Part shown: positions 6,611-7,591 of the stretch, one piece after another
How the letters are laid out: each line of letters opens with the position of its first letter
Position numbering within the stretch: position 1 is the stretch's first letter
Assembly (NCBI GenBank): GCA_003819975.1
Contig: RPPU01000213.1
Span: 1 to 7,591, forward strand
DNA from: Desulfobacteraceae bacterium
GTDB taxonomy: Bacteria > Desulfobacterota > DSM-4660 > Desulfatiglandales > HGW-15
Length of the DNA: 7,591 nt
Direction: 5' to 3'
Program-made: the position numbers and the translations under genes
Notes under the pieces: generated by a model
What the model was told of the DNA's origin: nothing
The model's input: only the letters and a program-made list of their open reading frames with translations
The model's database searches: none

Positions 6611-6650
6611 TTAATAAATAAAAAAAAATAAGAATTAGTAAAAAAAAACC
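6611..6650 (+). promoter_or_regulatory. A-tract UP-like region upstream of rRNA promoter P1
   Basis: Two runs of eight or more A residues (about 6620-6628 and 6640-6648), separated by an AT-rich stretch, lie directly before the P1 -35 box. Such phased A-rich DNA is the usual binding site for RNA polymerase alpha subunits in rRNA promoters. The region also covers the space after the aminotransferase stop and contains no hairpin terminator. Confidence 0.6.
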
Positions 6651-6679
6651 TTGACAGTTATCGCTCTATATACTATTTT
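6651..6679 (+). promoter_or_regulatory. rRNA operon promoter P1
   Basis: A perfect -35 box TTGACA (6651-6656) is followed after 17 nt by TATTTT (6674-6679, 4/6 to the -10 consensus). TACTAT at 6671-6676 is another 4/6 option but at only 14 nt. Start of transcription would be near 6686. The perfect -35 box and upstream A-tracts support a strong rRNA promoter despite the imperfect -10. Confidence 0.7.
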
Positions 6680-6684
6680 CGCAA

Positions 6685-6711
6685 GTCTTTGTTGCTGATG
6701 AAACGAAAGAC
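6685..6711 (+). other. Hairpin between rRNA promoters P1 and P2
   Basis: GTCTTTGTT (6685-6693) pairs with AAC (6702-6704) and AAAGAC (6706-6711), giving nine base pairs with one bulged G (6705) and an 8-nt loop GCTGATGA. It would form at the very 5' end of a P1 transcript and ends two bases before the P2 -35 box. Its function is unknown. Confidence 0.4.
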
Positions 6712-6712
6712 A

Positions 6713-6741
6713 TTGACATTGATTGAACAAATGTCTATATT
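6713..6741 (+). promoter_or_regulatory. rRNA operon promoter P2
   Basis: A perfect TTGACA (6713-6718) is spaced 17 nt from TATATT (6736-6741, 5/6). Transcription should start near 6748, just before boxA. With P1, 62 bp upstream, it forms the tandem promoter arrangement common in bacterial rRNA operons. Confidence 0.8.
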
Positions 6742-6751
6742 AAAATGTTGT

Positions 6752-6764
6752 TGCTCTTTGAAAA
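6752..6764 (+). promoter_or_regulatory. boxA antitermination site of the rRNA leader
   Basis: TGCTCTTTGAAAA closely matches the boxA core TGCTCTTTAA found in rRNA leaders. Nus factors bind this RNA to let polymerase read through the untranslated rRNA operon. Its place just after P2 and about 72 nt before the mature 16S is as expected. Confidence 0.8.
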
Positions 6765-6805
6765 CTAAATAGTGAAATCGCTGTGGGTCCAACTTTTTAT
6801 AAATT

Positions 6806-6823
6806 AAGATCTTTAAGATCTTT
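6806..6823 (+). repeat. Tandem 9-bp repeat in the 16S leader
   Basis: AAGATCTTT occurs twice head to tail (6806-6814, 6815-6823). Because AAGATCTT is self-complementary, AAGATC (6806-6811) can pair with GATCTT (6817-6822) over a 5-nt loop. It may be part of pre-16S processing structure, but the matching 3' flank of 16S lies outside the window. Confidence 0.45.
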
Positions 6824-6835
6824 GTTTTTCCAATT

Positions 6836-7591
<756 letters not shown>

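Noticed and set aside
6695..6708. CTGATGA...CGAAA resembles the catalytic core of a hammerhead ribozyme.
   Set aside because: Stem II is missing (only two or three bases lie between the core halves), no stem I and no UH cleavage site can be built, and the bases are better used in the 6685-6711 hairpin.

Overview
The window looks like chromosomal DNA from a Gram-negative bacterium, most likely of the Desulfobacterota/deltaproteobacterial type. Two things point there. The partial 16S rRNA at the right end has block patterns in V1-V4 that I associate with Desulfobacterota. The gene order ftsE-ftsX-envC-like-ctpA-YibQ-like deacetylase is also one I know from that group. The placement is recalled from memory rather than searched, so it is tentative. 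No phage genes, insertion-sequence genes or CRISPR repeats are visible.

Left part (1-3920): a co-oriented cell-envelope block. It holds the C-terminal third of the FtsE ATPase, a complete FtsX permease-like protein (GTG start), a secreted coiled-coil/LytM protein of the EnvC type (probable TTG start, possibly overlapping ftsX), and a membrane-anchored PDZ/S41 C-terminal processing peptidase. In well-studied bacteria FtsEX uses ATP to switch on periplasmic activators of murein hydrolases during division. Here the LytM domain has lost its zinc ligands, so the protein should be an activator rather than an enzyme. The S41 peptidase may trim envelope proteins or hydrolases in the same process. It appears to have its own sigma70-type promoter overlapping the envC stop codon, and it ends at a strong intrinsic terminator (3887-3920).

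Middle (3921-5453): after the terminator come a TATAAT box and a 97-bp element bounded by a perfect 13-bp inverted repeat (3988-4084). Next is a YibQ-like divergent polysaccharide deacetylase whose start lies 13 nt after the repeat and has no clear Shine-Dalgarno. A 171-bp spacer without a convincing gene separates it from the next gene.

Right part (5454-7591): a complete DegT/DnrJ/EryC1/StrS-family sugar aminotransferase with a strong ribosome binding site, then an rRNA operon control region. That region contains A-tracts, tandem TTGACA promoters P1 and P2, a small hairpin between them, a boxA antitermination site and a leader. The first ~756 nt of 16S rRNA run off the window end.

Most of this is ordinary, well-described biology. 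I did not find a new multi-gene system. The items most worth checking are the 97-bp inverted-repeat element in front of the deacetylase, the internal ctpA promoter, and the unassigned structured stretches between genes.
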